64,000 nt of DNA from Gemmatimonadota bacterium (GCA_022340865.1 JAJDNC010000065.1:1-64000), one strand, 5' to 3'; counted from the first letter of the stretch, positions 53,749-63,139 are shown. The notes: generated by a model not told the origin, from the letters alone. Numbers and translations are program-made.

Positions 53749-54033
53749 CGCAGGTCCATGGCTGGCGACGAGCCCATCGGGCCCGAGATTGCCGGCGTCT
53801 TCAGGACTCCGTGAAGGCGGGCGCCGATACGGGATTGGATCAGGATCGCGGTGTGGGGCCTCTTATGGGGCTGGGCTCAGGAGCCGTCGGAATCTGGCGC
53901 TTGCGACCCCGCCCCCCCGGCAGGAGCTGATCGTTCGTCAGCGGCAGAAGGGAAGGCGCCCGGGACGAATCGGTCTGCCGGGATGAACGGTACAGCCCGC
54001 AGGGACAGCCGGTTCCACCGGTGCGGAGGCTCC

Positions 54034-54558
54034 TCAGTCCAACGGGGGAAGGCGCTCGCGGCTCAGGGCTGCCACGAGCCGATCGAACATCTCACGCCCG
54101 TACTCGCTGTCCACGACGACCGTGAGATCCAGCGGGGGCCGCTCCTCCGCCAGGTGCTCGAAGAGGATCTCCAGCATGGCGCGGGCGTCGTCCTCCGGCT
54201 CCATGTGACCCGCGCCCATCCCCAGAGGCGGAAGCGCCAGGGACGTGAGATCCCACTCCGCGGCTCGCCGGAGACCGTTGCGCAACGCGCGCTTCACGGA
54301 GTGGGGTGTCTCGGGCTCGTCCTCCGAAGCCGTCACCACGTGGATGAGGAACGCCGCCTCCAGGTCGCCGCCCGGGGTGAGAAAGGCCCCCCCCACGGGA
54401 AGCTGCCCCAGCCCCTCCAGGCGCTCTGCCACCGTAGGGCCCGCCCGGGCGATGACGTCCCGGGCCGCCGCGCTCATCGGCGCCAGGTCGGAGCGGATGG
54501 GACACACGAGGGCCTCCTCCGCGCTGTCCACGAGCGTGCCCACGACGATCCGGATCAC
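54034..54558 (-). CDS. Macro-domain protein
   Basis: 174 aa. The region GGAFLTPGGDLEAAFLIHVVTASEDEPETPHSVKRALRNGLRRAAEW and LPPLGMGAGHMEPEDDARAM follows the Appr-1-p-processing (macro) fold, which binds ADP-ribose or its derivatives. The GTG start overlaps the stop of the TPR gene (GTGA). Whether it removes ADP-ribose from targets or merely binds it is unknown. Confidence 0.8.
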   Translation of the reverse strand: MIRIVVGTLVDSAEEALVCPIRSDLAPMSAAARDVIARAGPTVAERLEGLGQLPVGGAFLTPGGDLEAAFLIHVVTASEDEPETPHSVKRALRNGLRRAAEWDLTSLALPPLGMGAGHMEPEDDARAMLEILFEHLAEERPPLDLTVVVDSEYGREMFDRLVAALSRERLPPLD

Positions 54559-55775
54559 ACCCCTTGCAGCTCCCTGACCCTTCGATACATGGCGGCCGCC
54601 TCTTCCGTGAGATGCTTTCGATCGTACAGCAAGCCCATGGTGTAGAACGCCTTCACGTTGGTGGGCTGGAGGGTGGCGGCGTGCTCCAGCGCCTCCAGCG
54701 CTTCGTCGACCCGCCCCAAACGGTTGAGGGCTTCGCCGCGATAGAAGAACGCCTGCGCGTGGTCGGGGCGTTGCTCGCACACCCAATGGAGGTCCGCGTC
54801 CGCCTGGGCGTAGAGGCCGCGACGGAAGTGCAGGATGCCGAGGCTCGCGCGCGCCTCCACGTTGTCCGGGTCCAGCCGCAGCGCCCGGCGCAGCTCCTGC
54901 TCCGCCTCGTCGTATCGGCCCAGGACCCCCAGCGTGGATCCCAGGTTGTTGAGCACCTCGACGTTGTCGGAGTCGATCCTGGCCGCCGCCTCGAACTGCT
55001 CCAGAGCCAGGCCATGGTTGCCCATCGCCTCGTAGAGGGCACCCAGGTTGTTGCGCGCCTTCAGGCTGGCGGGGTTGACCGTGAGGACGGCACGGTAGAC
55101 GTACACCGCCTCCTCCACCCTTCCGTCCTGCACCAGCTCCTTGGCACGGGCGAGCTGCTCCCCCGCAGGGAGCGCTTGTCCGCCCTCCGGGCTCTCTTCC
55201 GGCACCAGCTCGAAGACAACCGAGCTCCGACGCCCCGACGACCAGTACACACCCTCCGGGAGTTCCTCCGCCTCCTTGCGCTCCTCGACGGCGGGATCGG
55301 TGGCCGTGGCCTCCTCGGCGGCAGGCCGCTCCGGTTCCGGCGTCGGCGCTTCCGGCTCCTCGACGGCGGGATCGGCGGCGGTGGCCTCCTCCTCGGCGGC
55401 AGGCCGCTCCGGTTCCGGCGTCGGCGCTTCCGGCTCCTCGACGGCGGGATCGGCGGCGGTGGCCTCCTCCTCCGCGGCAGGGCGGTCCGTGTCCGGCGTC
55501 GGCGCTTTCGGCTCCTCGACGGCGGGATCGGCGGCGGTGGCCGCCTCCTCGGCGGCAGGGCGGTCCGTGTCCGGCGTCGGCGCTTTCGGCTCCTCGACGG
55601 CGGGATCGGCGGCAGGCTGCTCCGCTTCAGGAGTCATCGCTTCCTCCTCCGGCGTTGCGGAACCGGGGCTCGCATCGACGCCCTCGGCCCCGTCGACGCC
55701 CGTGAGGAGATCCACCTGCTCCGCCGAGGCTCCCTTCGCCTTCCTTCTGCGCTTTCGGCCCTTTCGCGTGGTCAC
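54555..55775 (-). CDS. TPR protein with Glu/Pro-rich repeated linker
   Basis: 406 aa. A basic N-terminus (TRKGRKRRRKAKG) leads into a linker made of four to five 26-residue repeats (unit DPAVEEPEAPTPEPERPAAEE), then about six TPR repeats (LKARNNLGALYEAMGNHGLALEQFEAAARI and others). The GTG at 55775 overlaps the cutA stop. TPR proteins are scaffolds, and the repeat linker probably extends it away from its anchor point. Function unknown. Confidence 0.8.
   Translation of the reverse strand: MTTRKGRKRRRKAKGASAEQVDLLTGVDGAEGVDASPGSATPEEEAMTPEAEQPAADPAVEEPKAPTPDTDRPAAEEAATAADPAVEEPKAPTPDTDRPAAEEEATAADPAVEEPEAPTPEPERPAAEEEATAADPAVEEPEAPTPEPERPAAEEATATDPAVEERKEAEELPEGVYWSSGRRSSVVFELVPEESPEGGQALPAGEQLARAKELVQDGRVEEAVYVYRAVLTVNPASLKARNNLGALYEAMGNHGLALEQFEAAARIDSDNVEVLNNLGSTLGVLGRYDEAEQELRRALRLDPDNVEARASLGILHFRRGLYAQADADLHWVCEQRPDHAQAFFYRGEALNRLGRVDEALEALEHAATLQPTNVKAFYTMGLLYDRKHLTEEAAAMYRRVRELQGV
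55281..55620 (-). repeat. Tandem 78-bp coding repeats
   Basis: Five starts of CTCCTCGACGGCGGGATCGG occur at 55281, 55356, 55434, 55512 and 55590, spaced 75 then 78, 78 and 78 bp. They encode the 26-residue linker repeat of the TPR protein. Units are in frame with only a few substitutions, so recent slippage or unequal exchange is likely. Confidence 0.9.
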
Positions 55776-56113
55776 GATCCACCCCCGGATCCCGATCCCG
55801 TCTCTTCTCTCACCCAATCCAGATACGGCGTGTAGCCTCCCATTGTCTCGAGGATCAACACCTCCGGCACGTCGTACGGATGCATCTCCGCGACTCTGCG
55901 CGTCAGCTCACCGGCCCGGGCATCCGTCGTCTTCAGGATGATGAGGGCTTCCGCGTCGCGGCGCACCTCCCCCTGCCAACGGTATACGGACGTGACGCCC
56001 GGGAGCACGTTCGCGCAAGCCGCAAGGCCCTCCTCCACGACGACCCTGCCGAGAGCTTCGGCGGTCTCCTCGTCCGGCGCCGTCACGAGGGCGACGCGCA
56101 CCGGCGAGCTCAC
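55772..56113 (-). CDS. cutA: CutA-type divalent-cation tolerance protein
   Basis: 113 aa from the GTG at 56113 (AGG 5 nt upstream); earlier GTG and ATG codons would overlap the synthetase gene more deeply. The CutA1 signatures ALVTAPDEETAEAL, EGLAACANVLPGVTSVYRWQGEV and HPYDVPEVL are complete. CutA forms trimers and binds metals; its cellular role is unclear. Length fits the family. Confidence 0.9.
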   Translation of the reverse strand: MSSPVRVALVTAPDEETAEALGRVVVEEGLAACANVLPGVTSVYRWQGEVRRDAEALIILKTTDARAGELTRRVAEMHPYDVPEVLILETMGGYTPYLDWVREETGSGSGGGS

Positions 56114-56126
56114 GGTACCTGCCGGG

Positions 56127-57968
56127 TCAGCGCTCACGTCCGCGTTCGGCCTCCTCATACAACCCGTCGATGGTCTCCTTGAAGCGTTCCTGGACCACCT
56201 TGCGCTTCACCTTGAGCGTAGGCGTGAGCACGCCGTTCTGCACGCTGAAGTCCTCGTCGAGGAAGGCGATGCGCTTCGGGGTCTCATAGGACGCGAGCCC
56301 CTGGAATTCCTTACTCACCTCGGCCTCGAGGTAACGGACCACCCGCGGGTCGGCCAGGAGGTCGCCGTGTCCCTCCCAGGTGATCCCCTGTTCCCGCGCC
56401 CACGCCTCCACGACGGTGAAGGCGGGCACCACCAGCGCCGCCACGAACTTCCGCCGGTCGCCGATGATCACGACCTCCTCCACCAGGGGGTTGGCCTTCA
56501 GCCGGTTCTCGATGACTTGTGGTGCGACGTTCTTCCCGCCGGCCGTGACGATGAGGTCCTTCTTGCGGTCGGTGATGCGCAGGAAGCCGTCGGCGTCGAG
56601 CTCGCCGATGTCGCCGGTGTGGAACCAGCCGTCGGCCTCGACGGCCTCGGCGGTGTCCTCGGGACGCTTGTAGTACCCCTTCATCACCTGCGGCCCCCGC
56701 ACCAGGATCTCGCCGTCGTCGGCGATGCGGATCTCGGTCCCGGGCACCGGCTTTCCCACCGTGCCGATGCGGAAGTCGGTGACGGTGTTCACGTTGGTCA
56801 CCGGGCTGGTCTCGGTGAGGCCGTACCCCTCCAGGATGGGTATGCCGATGGAGTAGAAGAAGCGGGCGAGCTCCGGAGCCAGCGGCGCCGAGCCGCTCAC
56901 GAAGAAGCGCATGCGACCACCCAGAGCCGCTTTCACCTTGGAGAACACCAGTCGGTCCGCCAGCGCGAATCGGAAGGCCAGCAGTCCTCCGGGAGCCCCC
57001 CCCTCCAGCCGCACCCCCGCCGCCCTGTCCGCCACCGCCACCGCCCAGCGCACCACCAGCTTCTTCAGCCCGCCGACTTCCATGATCGCCGCGTGCACCT
57101 TCTCGTAGACGCGCGGCACCGCCACCACCACCGTGGGGTGGACGTGCCCCATGTCTTCCACTCCGGTGAGCATGGAGCGGCCGTGGACCACCTTGCATCC
57201 CGCCGCGAAGAACAGGTAGTCCACCGTGCGCTGGAAGATGTGCGACAGCGGCAGAAAGCTCACCGTCACGTCCGCGGTACCGACCGCCAGGGCGATGCGA
57301 CACGCCTCGACGTTGGAGCCCACGTTGCGGTGGGTGAGCATGACCCCTTTGGGATTACCGGTGGTCCCCGAGGTGTAGAGGATCGTCGCCACGTCGTCCG
57401 GCTTCGCCTGGAGCGCCCGGGCTCTGAATTCCTCGACCGAACCCTCGGCCACGCCGGCGGCCCCCCGCTCCAGGAATGCCGCCCAGCCCACGACGCCGTC
57501 GGGCAGGTCCTCCGGCGGGTCATACACCACGATCTCCGGCGTCAGGCCGGACAAGGTGCGGGCTTCCACCATACGCGCCATGGTCTCGGACCCGGAGACG
57601 AAGACCAGCTTCACCTCGGCATCACGCAGGATATATGCGATCTGGGGCGGCGTCAGGGTGGGGTAGACGGTAACGTCGGTCATGCCCGCACAAAGGCACC
57701 CGAAGTCGGTGAGCACCCACTCCAGGCGGTTCTCCGACATGATGCCCACGCGGTCGCCCCGATGAAGTCCGCAGGCGTCCAGCGCCGCCGCCACCGTGCG
57801 GGTCCGCTCCTGCACCTCGGTGCAGGAGATGTCCTCCACCCGCATGTCCGGCGTGATGCGCCCGAAGGCCGGAGCGTCGCCGAAGCGGTCCACGGTGGCG
57901 CAGAAGATCTCCGGCAGCGTCGGTTGCGGGACGGGAGTCGGGTTCTTGGCGTAGTTCATCTCGGCCAT
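56127..57968 (-). CDS. Long-chain acyl-CoA synthetase (AMP-forming)
   Basis: 613 aa. The P-loop-like motif YTSGTTGNPKGVMLTH, the A5 motif YGLTETSP, the A7 region HTGDIGELDADGFLRITDRKKD and the catalytic Lys near the C-terminus (NGVLTPTLKVKR) define the ANL family, FadD/AAS type. It activates fatty acids to acyl-CoA via acyl-AMP. ATG at 57968. Confidence 0.93.
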   Translation of the reverse strand: MAEMNYAKNPTPVPQPTLPEIFCATVDRFGDAPAFGRITPDMRVEDISCTEVQERTRTVAAALDACGLHRGDRVGIMSENRLEWVLTDFGCLCAGMTDVTVYPTLTPPQIAYILRDAEVKLVFVSGSETMARMVEARTLSGLTPEIVVYDPPEDLPDGVVGWAAFLERGAAGVAEGSVEEFRARALQAKPDDVATILYTSGTTGNPKGVMLTHRNVGSNVEACRIALAVGTADVTVSFLPLSHIFQRTVDYLFFAAGCKVVHGRSMLTGVEDMGHVHPTVVVAVPRVYEKVHAAIMEVGGLKKLVVRWAVAVADRAAGVRLEGGAPGGLLAFRFALADRLVFSKVKAALGGRMRFFVSGSAPLAPELARFFYSIGIPILEGYGLTETSPVTNVNTVTDFRIGTVGKPVPGTEIRIADDGEILVRGPQVMKGYYKRPEDTAEAVEADGWFHTGDIGELDADGFLRITDRKKDLIVTAGGKNVAPQVIENRLKANPLVEEVVIIGDRRKFVAALVVPAFTVVEAWAREQGITWEGHGDLLADPRVVRYLEAEVSKEFQGLASYETPKRIAFLDEDFSVQNGVLTPTLKVKRKVVQERFKETIDGLYEEAERGRER

Positions 57969-57988
57969 GGGAACGCGGACGGGGTCCG

Positions 57989-58408
57989 TCAGACCCGCTC
58001 GATGCGGATGTCCAGCGGGAGATCCGGACGGAGCGTGTGCAGGACGCTGCAGTACTTGTCCCGGGAGAGGTCGATGGCGCGCTCCAGACGCGCCTGGTGC
58101 TCCGGCTCCGGCCCCCTCAGGCGGTAGACGAGCCGGATGGCCGTGAACCTCCTCGGGAACTCCGGAGCCCGGTCGCCCTCGACGCTCACCTCCAGGGACT
58201 GCACCGGCACCCGGGACTTGCCAAGGATGTCGACGACGTCGACGCCCATACACCCCGCCAGGGAGATGAGAAGGAGCGCCGTGGGTGAGGGCGCGTCCTT
58301 CCCCCCGCTCTCCAGGACGATCTCCGGGCCGCCTTCGGTGCCGCCGACGAAGCGCAGGTCCTTCCCGGTCCAGCGCAGGCCCACCCTGAGGGGACTAGAG
58401 GAGCTCAT
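57989..58408 (-). CDS. OsmC-family protein
   Basis: 139 aa. Pattern of OsmC/Ohr peroxide-handling proteins: GKDAPSPTALLLISLAGCMGVDVVDIL holds the first conserved Cys, and DLSRDKYCSVLHTLRPD the second. Members reduce organic hydroperoxides or related thiol-reactive molecules. The start at 58408 overlaps the 3' end of the TPR gene by 14 nt. Confidence 0.88.
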   Translation of the reverse strand: MSSSSPLRVGLRWTGKDLRFVGGTEGGPEIVLESGGKDAPSPTALLLISLAGCMGVDVVDILGKSRVPVQSLEVSVEGDRAPEFPRRFTAIRLVYRLRGPEPEHQARLERAIDLSRDKYCSVLHTLRPDLPLDIRIERV

Positions 58409-58847
58409 CCGGCGGCGGCTCGGGAAGTGACTCGTGGGACTCGCCCCTGAGGTGCGCCAGGGTCGCGCGGGCGTGGGCAACGTGATCTCCGGCCTCCGGC
58501 CCGGCGGGAGCCTGGGCCAGGAACGCCTCGAGGTGCCCGATGGCCTCCTGGGGCTGACCCGCCCTGAGGAGGATGAAGGCCAGACCGTAGTGCGCACCGG
58601 AGGCCGCCGGCTCCTTCTGGAGGACGTGCCGGTACGTCTTGGCCGCCTCTTCGGTCATGCCGATACGCGTGTAACAGATCGCGATCTGTTGGAGGATGAG
58701 CGTGTCCCCGGGGGATTCCTTGAGGGCGAGCCTGAAGGAGGTCAACGCCTCGTGGAACTTGTCGTCCGCCAGGAGGTCGACACCCTCGCGGTAGTAATCC
58801 ACGCGACCCGACCCGGCATCACCGAAGAGCTTTTTCCAGAACGCCAT
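58395..58847 (-). CDS. Small TPR protein
   Basis: 150 aa with three to four TPR repeats (ALTSFRLALKESPGDTLILQQIAICYTRIGMTEEAAKTYRHVLQKEP). It has no signal peptide or TM helix and starts MAFWKKLFGD, which suggests a short amphipathic head. It overlaps the OsmC gene and may act as an adaptor. Function unknown. Confidence 0.82.
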   Translation of the reverse strand: MAFWKKLFGDAGSGRVDYYREGVDLLADDKFHEALTSFRLALKESPGDTLILQQIAICYTRIGMTEEAAKTYRHVLQKEPAASGAHYGLAFILLRAGQPQEAIGHLEAFLAQAPAGPEAGDHVAHARATLAHLRGESHESLPEPPPDELL

Positions 58848-58965
58848 ACACAGGGGGGTCAGGGGCTCGAGTTCCAGGGGGAGGTGGCACGGTGCCGGAG
58901 AGGCCCGCGGAACGTGGTGAAGGTAGAGGACGGGAGGCCCGGGGCGCAACGTCCCCTGAGGAGCC

Positions 58966-59595
58966 TCAAGCCCTTGCCGCCACGATGGTTCCGGCCTCCG
59001 CGGCCAGCACGTTCAGCCCGGCCTGCTCCAGCACGTGGACTCCCCCCTCCGGAGCCGAGGTCACCACCACCCGGGAGAGCCGGGCCACCGTCCGGGCGGC
59101 CTCGCGGATCCAGCCGGAGCCCAGAATTCCATCCACCACCACCCCACGCAGGGTCTGATCGAAGAAGGGGAGCCCCGGCCGTGACACCAGGCGGCTCACC
59201 CGCTCCACCTCCGGCCAACGGGCCAGGTCGGCGTCCACGCCCACCACCTCCACCCCGGGCACCACCTCCACCAGTGCCGGGGCCAGGCGCGCCGGCTCCC
59301 CCACGAGAGCCAGGGTTCCGGGGCCCTCGGCGACCCCCAGGAGCGCGGCGAGCCGCTCGACGTCGGCGGGCACCGACGGCTCCGGGTCGCCGGCGCGCCC
59401 CTCCGGCAGGGCCCCGCGAGGCGGGGCCCGCAGGTCGCCGAAGCCGCCACGCACGTCGAATCCGTCCCGGCAATTGGGACACCCGAGCGTCCCCTCCAGC
59501 ACCCGTCGGTCCACAACCTGGCGGGCCAGGAGGATGAGGCCGAATCGGGGTCCGCAGCGCGGGCAGGTCAGGCGGTCGGTGAGGAGGAGGTGCAC
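58966..59595 (-). CDS. Zinc-ribbon protein with possible methyltransferase-like fold
   Basis: 209 aa. An N-terminal ribbon of the Trm112 type (CPRCGPRFG and CPNC, 26 residues between) is followed by a Rossmann-like part (LGVAEGPGTLALVGEPARLAPALVEVVPGVEVVGVDADLARW) without a clear SAM glycine motif. GTG start at 59595. It may be a methyltransferase partner; no specific family is recognised. Confidence 0.6.
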   Translation of the reverse strand: MHLLLTDRLTCPRCGPRFGLILLARQVVDRRVLEGTLGCPNCRDGFDVRGGFGDLRAPPRGALPEGRAGDPEPSVPADVERLAALLGVAEGPGTLALVGEPARLAPALVEVVPGVEVVGVDADLARWPEVERVSRLVSRPGLPFFDQTLRGVVVDGILGSGWIREAARTVARLSRVVVTSAPEGGVHVLEQAGLNVLAAEAGTIVAARA

Positions 59596-59628
59596 GGCTG
59601 CATTACCCGGACGGGCTCCCGGGATCGC

Positions 59629-60054
59629 TCAGCTTCCCGGCCGGCGTGCGGCCGGCAGCGGCGCCCCCGCCGGCCCGTACTGTGCCCACTGGGTCTCGGT
59701 CTCCCACACGCGGGCGTACAGCAGGCCCGCCGCCATGGGAGGGGGGAGCCTCCCCTTCATCTCCTCGTAGAACCAGCGGGCCTGGTTCTCCGCGCTGGTC
59801 TCCACGCCCTCGAACTGCGGCAGCTCGTTCAGGAGCCGATGGTCGAGGGAATCCGCCAGAGCCCTGAGCTCGCGCTTGAGATCCACGAAGTCGAAGGCGA
59901 TTCCGGCCTCGTTGAGCTCCGCGGTCTGTACCGCCAGCTCCACCACGTAGCGATGCCCGTGCAGGCGCTCGCACTTGCCCTTGTAGTGCACCAGGAAGTG
60001 AGCCGAATCGTAGTGGGCCTGGACGCTCACGGTATACACGCAGGGATCGCTCAT
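59629..60054 (-). CDS. queD: 6-carboxytetrahydropterin synthase, QueD family
   Basis: 141 aa. The zinc-binding His set is present (AHYDSAHFL, GHRYVVEL), with FDFVDLKREL and the late SLDHRLLNE and PTSAEN-like (VETSAENQARWFYEEM) motifs of QueD/PTPS. It turns dihydroneopterin triphosphate into carboxytetrahydropterin on the way to queuosine and other 7-deazapurines. Downstream of folE on the same strand, which makes the substrate. Confidence 0.9.
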   Translation of the reverse strand: MSDPCVYTVSVQAHYDSAHFLVHYKGKCERLHGHRYVVELAVQTAELNEAGIAFDFVDLKRELRALADSLDHRLLNELPQFEGVETSAENQARWFYEEMKGRLPPPMAAGLLYARVWETETQWAQYGPAGAPLPAARRPGS

Positions 60055-60145
60055 CACGCATGCCCGATCTGGAGGAGGGGCGCGCCCGCGTCGCGGCCGG
60101 CGCCGGTGACGAGGGCGGTGACGCCTCCCAAGAAGGGCCGGTCGT

Positions 60146-60775
60146 TCACAGGGGCCGGTGCTCGCTGGTGACGAGGCGTAGGAACTCGTCCCGGGTCCGT
60201 GGATCCTTGAGGAAGGTACCGCGCATGGCCGAGGTGATGGTCTTCGAGTTCTGCTTCTGTACGCCCCGCATCATCATGCAGAGGTGGTAGGCCTCCATCA
60301 CCACCGCGGCCCCCAGCGGGCGGATGGTGTCCCAGATCGCCTGGGCGATCTGCTCCGTGAGGCGCTCCTGAACCTGGAACCGCCGGGAGAAGACCTCCAC
60401 GATGCGCGCGGTCTTGGACAAACCCATGATGCGGCCGTCGGGGATATAGGCCACGTGGACCTTCCCGAAGAAGGGCAGCAGATGGTGCTCGCACATGGAG
60501 TACATCTCGATGTCCTTCACGAGCACCATGTTCTTGTGCCGCTCCTCGAAGAGCGCGTCGCTCACGGCGTCCGCCGCCGTCTGTCGGTATCCCTGGGTGA
60601 GGAACTCGAGAGACTCCCGGACCCGCTCGGGTGTCCGGACCATGCCCTCCCTGGTCGGGTCGTCGCCCAGACGGCGGATCATCTCCGCCACCAGGTCCTC
60701 GAAGGAGACGCTCGCGAGATCCACACGGCCGCCTTCGACCCGCACGCCGACCCGCTCCTCTATCGAGCTCTCCAT
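60146..60775 (-). CDS. folE: GTP cyclohydrolase I, type IA
   Basis: 209 aa. Zinc ligands in [22 protein letters not shown] and in [11 protein letters not shown], and the substrate loop [21 protein letters not shown] are intact. It opens GTP to dihydroneopterin triphosphate, feeding tetrahydrofolate or queuosine synthesis. The ATG at 60775 has GGAG 5 nt upstream and is preferred to the GTG at 60781. Confidence 0.97.
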   Translation of the reverse strand: MESSIEERVGVRVEGGRVDLASVSFEDLVAEMIRRLGDDPTREGMVRTPERVRESLEFLTQGYRQTAADAVSDALFEERHKNMVLVKDIEMYSMCEHHLLPFFGKVHVAYIPDGRIMGLSKTARIVEVFSRRFQVQERLTEQIAQAIWDTIRPLGAAVVMEAYHLCMMMRGVQKQNSKTITSAMRGTFLKDPRTRDEFLRLVTSEHRPL

Positions 60776-61047
60776 GCTCACTCCTCACCCGTGTATTCCA
60801 CGAAATTCCGCGGCGTCTCGTGAACGACGACCTTCGCCGGGCGCACGCCGAAGGCAACGCATCGGCTATCCGACCCCACATCGTCACCCTCAGGCTCTCG
60901 GCCGTGGGGTTGCGCCCTCCTCGACGACGGGCAGGCCTTGTGGATGGCGAACGGGGCCGTGTGCGGGCCGGACCCCCCGCTACCCCCTGCGGTGATCCTG
61001 GGTCCGGCGACCCGCGTCCGGCGAACGTCCAATTCCCAAGCGCGAGA

Positions 61048-61073
61048 GGGCCGGCGTCCGTGGACGCCGGCCC
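61048..61073. terminator. Perfect 12-bp GC hairpin
   Basis: GGGCCGGCGTCC and GGACGCCGGCCC pair without mismatch across GT. No U-run on either strand. It may be a terminator, a cruciform-forming site or a protein site. Confidence 0.4.
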
Positions 61074-61280
61074 CCCGCTGCGCCCCGGAGGGGGTTTATT
61101 GAAGCCCGGGAATTACTTCTGGTGACCTCCCCGCGCTTTCCGCCTTCCCCGCTCCGGGGGCCTGGCGTCCAGCTCGGGAGTCAGTCCCGGCTTCAGGAGT
61201 GTTGGCTCAATAAAGGATTCCTCCGACGCGCACCTGAAATATAAGGGAGAGATGGTGGTGGGCGACACCGGGACGGTTTG

Positions 61281-61309
61281 TTGACACCTGTAGATGTTCC
61301 GGCTAGCCT
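61281..61309 (+). promoter_or_regulatory. Predicted sigma70 promoter of the metal-uptake locus
   Basis: TTGACA (61281-61286) and TAGCCT (61304-61309) are 17 nt apart. The -35 is a consensus match, the -10 weak. The ATG of the small secreted protein lies 9 nt after the -10, so if this call is right the transcript would be nearly leaderless, or that ATG is not the true start. Confidence 0.4.
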
Positions 61310-61317
61310 GGACCATC

Positions 61318-61653
61318 ATGACCCGCACGGGAAGGGGATTCCGACGGGCCCTGGCGGCCCCGCTCTGGGTGTTGATGATGCTCTCCAGCGTGTCGATCCC
61401 CATCCTGGATCGCGCCCAGGTCGGGCAGACGCTGGCGGTCGAGCGACCGGCGTCCGGGCCCGTCAGCCACCCGCGCGGGCACGACCACCGCCTGTGCACG
61501 CAGGTCCGCGCGAACCCCCCCGTGCCCACCGTGGCCACGGCCCACAGGCAGGCGGATGAGGTGATCCGGATCCCGGTGGTCGTGTCTCACAGGATCCCCT
61601 TCCTCCGCGCTCTCAGGAGCACGCGCCGCAGCCGGGCTCCTCCCCTGGTCTGA
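61318..61653 (+). CDS. Small secreted His/Cys protein near metal-uptake genes
   Basis: 111 aa. The hydrophobic segment RRALAAPLWVLMMLSSVSIPILD looks like a signal peptide. The mature part contains SHPRGHDHRLCTQV, a His/Cys cluster suited to metal binding. It precedes an outer-membrane barrel and a ZnuA-like gene, which suggests a periplasmic metal chaperone or sensor. No family is recognised. Confidence 0.55.
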   Translation: MTRTGRGFRRALAAPLWVLMMLSSVSIPILDRAQVGQTLAVERPASGPVSHPRGHDHRLCTQVRANPPVPTVATAHRQADEVIRIPVVVSHRIPFLRALRSTRRSRAPPLV

Positions 61654-61759
61654 CGCAAGCGCTGCAGTTGCACCACACGGGCCTCGCTCGTACGCGCGAC
61701 TCGCGCACGCCCGGCTCCCGTACGTCATACCGCTCGGCCAATCCCCGAGGAGGCAGCCG

Positions 61760-63139
61760 ATGCCACTCTCGGCCCCGACTCTCGTCCAGCTTCGGCTGGG
61801 CGCGCTCATGCTGCTGACGACCCCGTGCGCAGCGTCGTTGGCGGCGCAGCAACCACCCCCCGTCACCGCACAGGATTCGCTGCGCGCCGAGATCAAACGC
61901 CTCGTGGCGGTGGTGGACAGCCTGCGCGCCGAGGTGACCCGGCTCGAGGAGGCCGGGCAATCCGCAGGGCCCGCCGAGACGCAGGCCCAGGACGCCCTGG
62001 CGCGGCTGCGCGCGGCGGCGGCCGCGGCAGCGGGGACCGCCGAAACCGACAAGCCCCGGGAGCCCCCGCCGCAGGAGTTCGTTGGCCACCAACGTTCCCT
62101 TCAGGCCCTGAACCCGGAGATCAGCGTCACCGGGGACCTCTTCGCCCAGGTGATCAAGGGCAACACCGACGCCGAGAACTTCTTTCCCCGGGAGTTCGAG
62201 ATCGCCGCCCAGGCGAACCTGGACCCGTTCTCCCGAGCCAAGATCTTCATCACCCGGCACGCGCCGGGCGGCGAGCTCGTGCCCTTCGACACCGGCATGG
62301 AGGGCGAGGAGGGCACCGCGCTGAACGTCGAGGAGGGATACATGGAGTGGGTGAAGCTCCCCCTGAACCTCGGGGTGAAGGTGGGGCTCTTCCACCAGCA
62401 GTTCGGGATGCTCAACCGGTGGCACTCCCACGCCTATCCGTTCCAGTCCCGGGACCTCCCCAACCTCGCGTTCTTCGGAGAGGAGCCTCTCGGGGGCGCC
62501 GGCGCCTCCCTGCACTATCTGGCTCCCTTCGGCGGCGCAGGTGTCGGCACCTACGAGGCCACCGTCGAGGTGACCCGCTCCGACAACCCCATGCTCTGGG
62601 GGACGTCGGACCGTCCCTCGGTGCTCGTCAACCTGAACGGCTTCTGGCAGCTGAGCCCCTCGACGGATCTCAACGTCGCCCTGACCCGCCTGAGCGCCAG
62701 CTACGAGGACACCACCGACCTCTTCCATCGCACGGTGTACGGGGGTGAAGTGGCGTTCACCTGGCGGCCTCCCGCACGCGCGGGATACCGCGGCTTCACC
62801 TTCCACGGGGGCGTGAAGATCCTGAACGGGCTCGTGGGCCCCGACGGCTCCCGCGCTCCGGGAGGCCGGGACCGGGCGACGGGGATCTGGACCATGGGCG
62901 AGCTCCGACTGGGATACTCCTGGCTCGTGGGTACCCGCTACGACTGGACCGAGGATCCCCTCGACCCCACCCGGACCGCGACGCTCGTGTCCCCGACGCT
63001 CACCTGGTGGCAGAGCGAGTTCGTCCGGGTCAGGGCCGAGTACGACCTGCTGGGTCGTAGCTACATGGACGGGCGGGACGGCAAGCTGCTCCTCCAGGTC
63101 ACGTTCGCCATGGGCCCCCACAAGCACGAGATCTACTGA
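61760..63139 (+). CDS. Outer-membrane beta-barrel with N-terminal coiled coil
   Basis: 459 aa. Signal peptide (LGALMLLTTPCAASLAAQ), a short coiled coil (RAEIKRLVAVVDSLRAEVTRLEEAG) as in several trimeric porins, then barrel strands with alternating hydrophobic residues (LNVALTRLSASYEDTTDLFHRTVYGGEVAFTWRPP) and a final aromatic strand (LLLQVTFAMGPHKHEIY). It has no TonB box. Together with the ZnuA-like gene it may be an outer-membrane route for metal. Confidence 0.85.
   Translation: MPLSAPTLVQLRLGALMLLTTPCAASLAAQQPPPVTAQDSLRAEIKRLVAVVDSLRAEVTRLEEAGQSAGPAETQAQDALARLRAAAAAAAGTAETDKPREPPPQEFVGHQRSLQALNPEISVTGDLFAQVIKGNTDAENFFPREFEIAAQANLDPFSRAKIFITRHAPGGELVPFDTGMEGEEGTALNVEEGYMEWVKLPLNLGVKVGLFHQQFGMLNRWHSHAYPFQSRDLPNLAFFGEEPLGGAGASLHYLAPFGGAGVGTYEATVEVTRSDNPMLWGTSDRPSVLVNLNGFWQLSPSTDLNVALTRLSASYEDTTDLFHRTVYGGEVAFTWRPPARAGYRGFTFHGGVKILNGLVGPDGSRAPGGRDRATGIWTMGELRLGYSWLVGTRYDWTEDPLDPTRTATLVSPTLTWWQSEFVRVRAEYDLLGRSYMDGRDGKLLLQVTFAMGPHKHEIY

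Larger units (their letters stand above)
60776..61317. other. 540-bp divergent intergenic region (folE / metal-uptake locus)
   Basis: No coding sequence is supported. It holds a perfect 12-bp stem-loop (61048-61073) and the predicted promoter of the metal-uptake locus (61281-61309), in a less G+C-rich part (GAAATATAAGG, CTCAATAAAGG). The other promoter should lie toward folE. Confidence 0.5.

Noticed and set aside
61113..61538. Open frame of 141 codons on the minus strand
   Set aside because: Covers the predicted promoter and the small secreted protein; composition is not protein-like.
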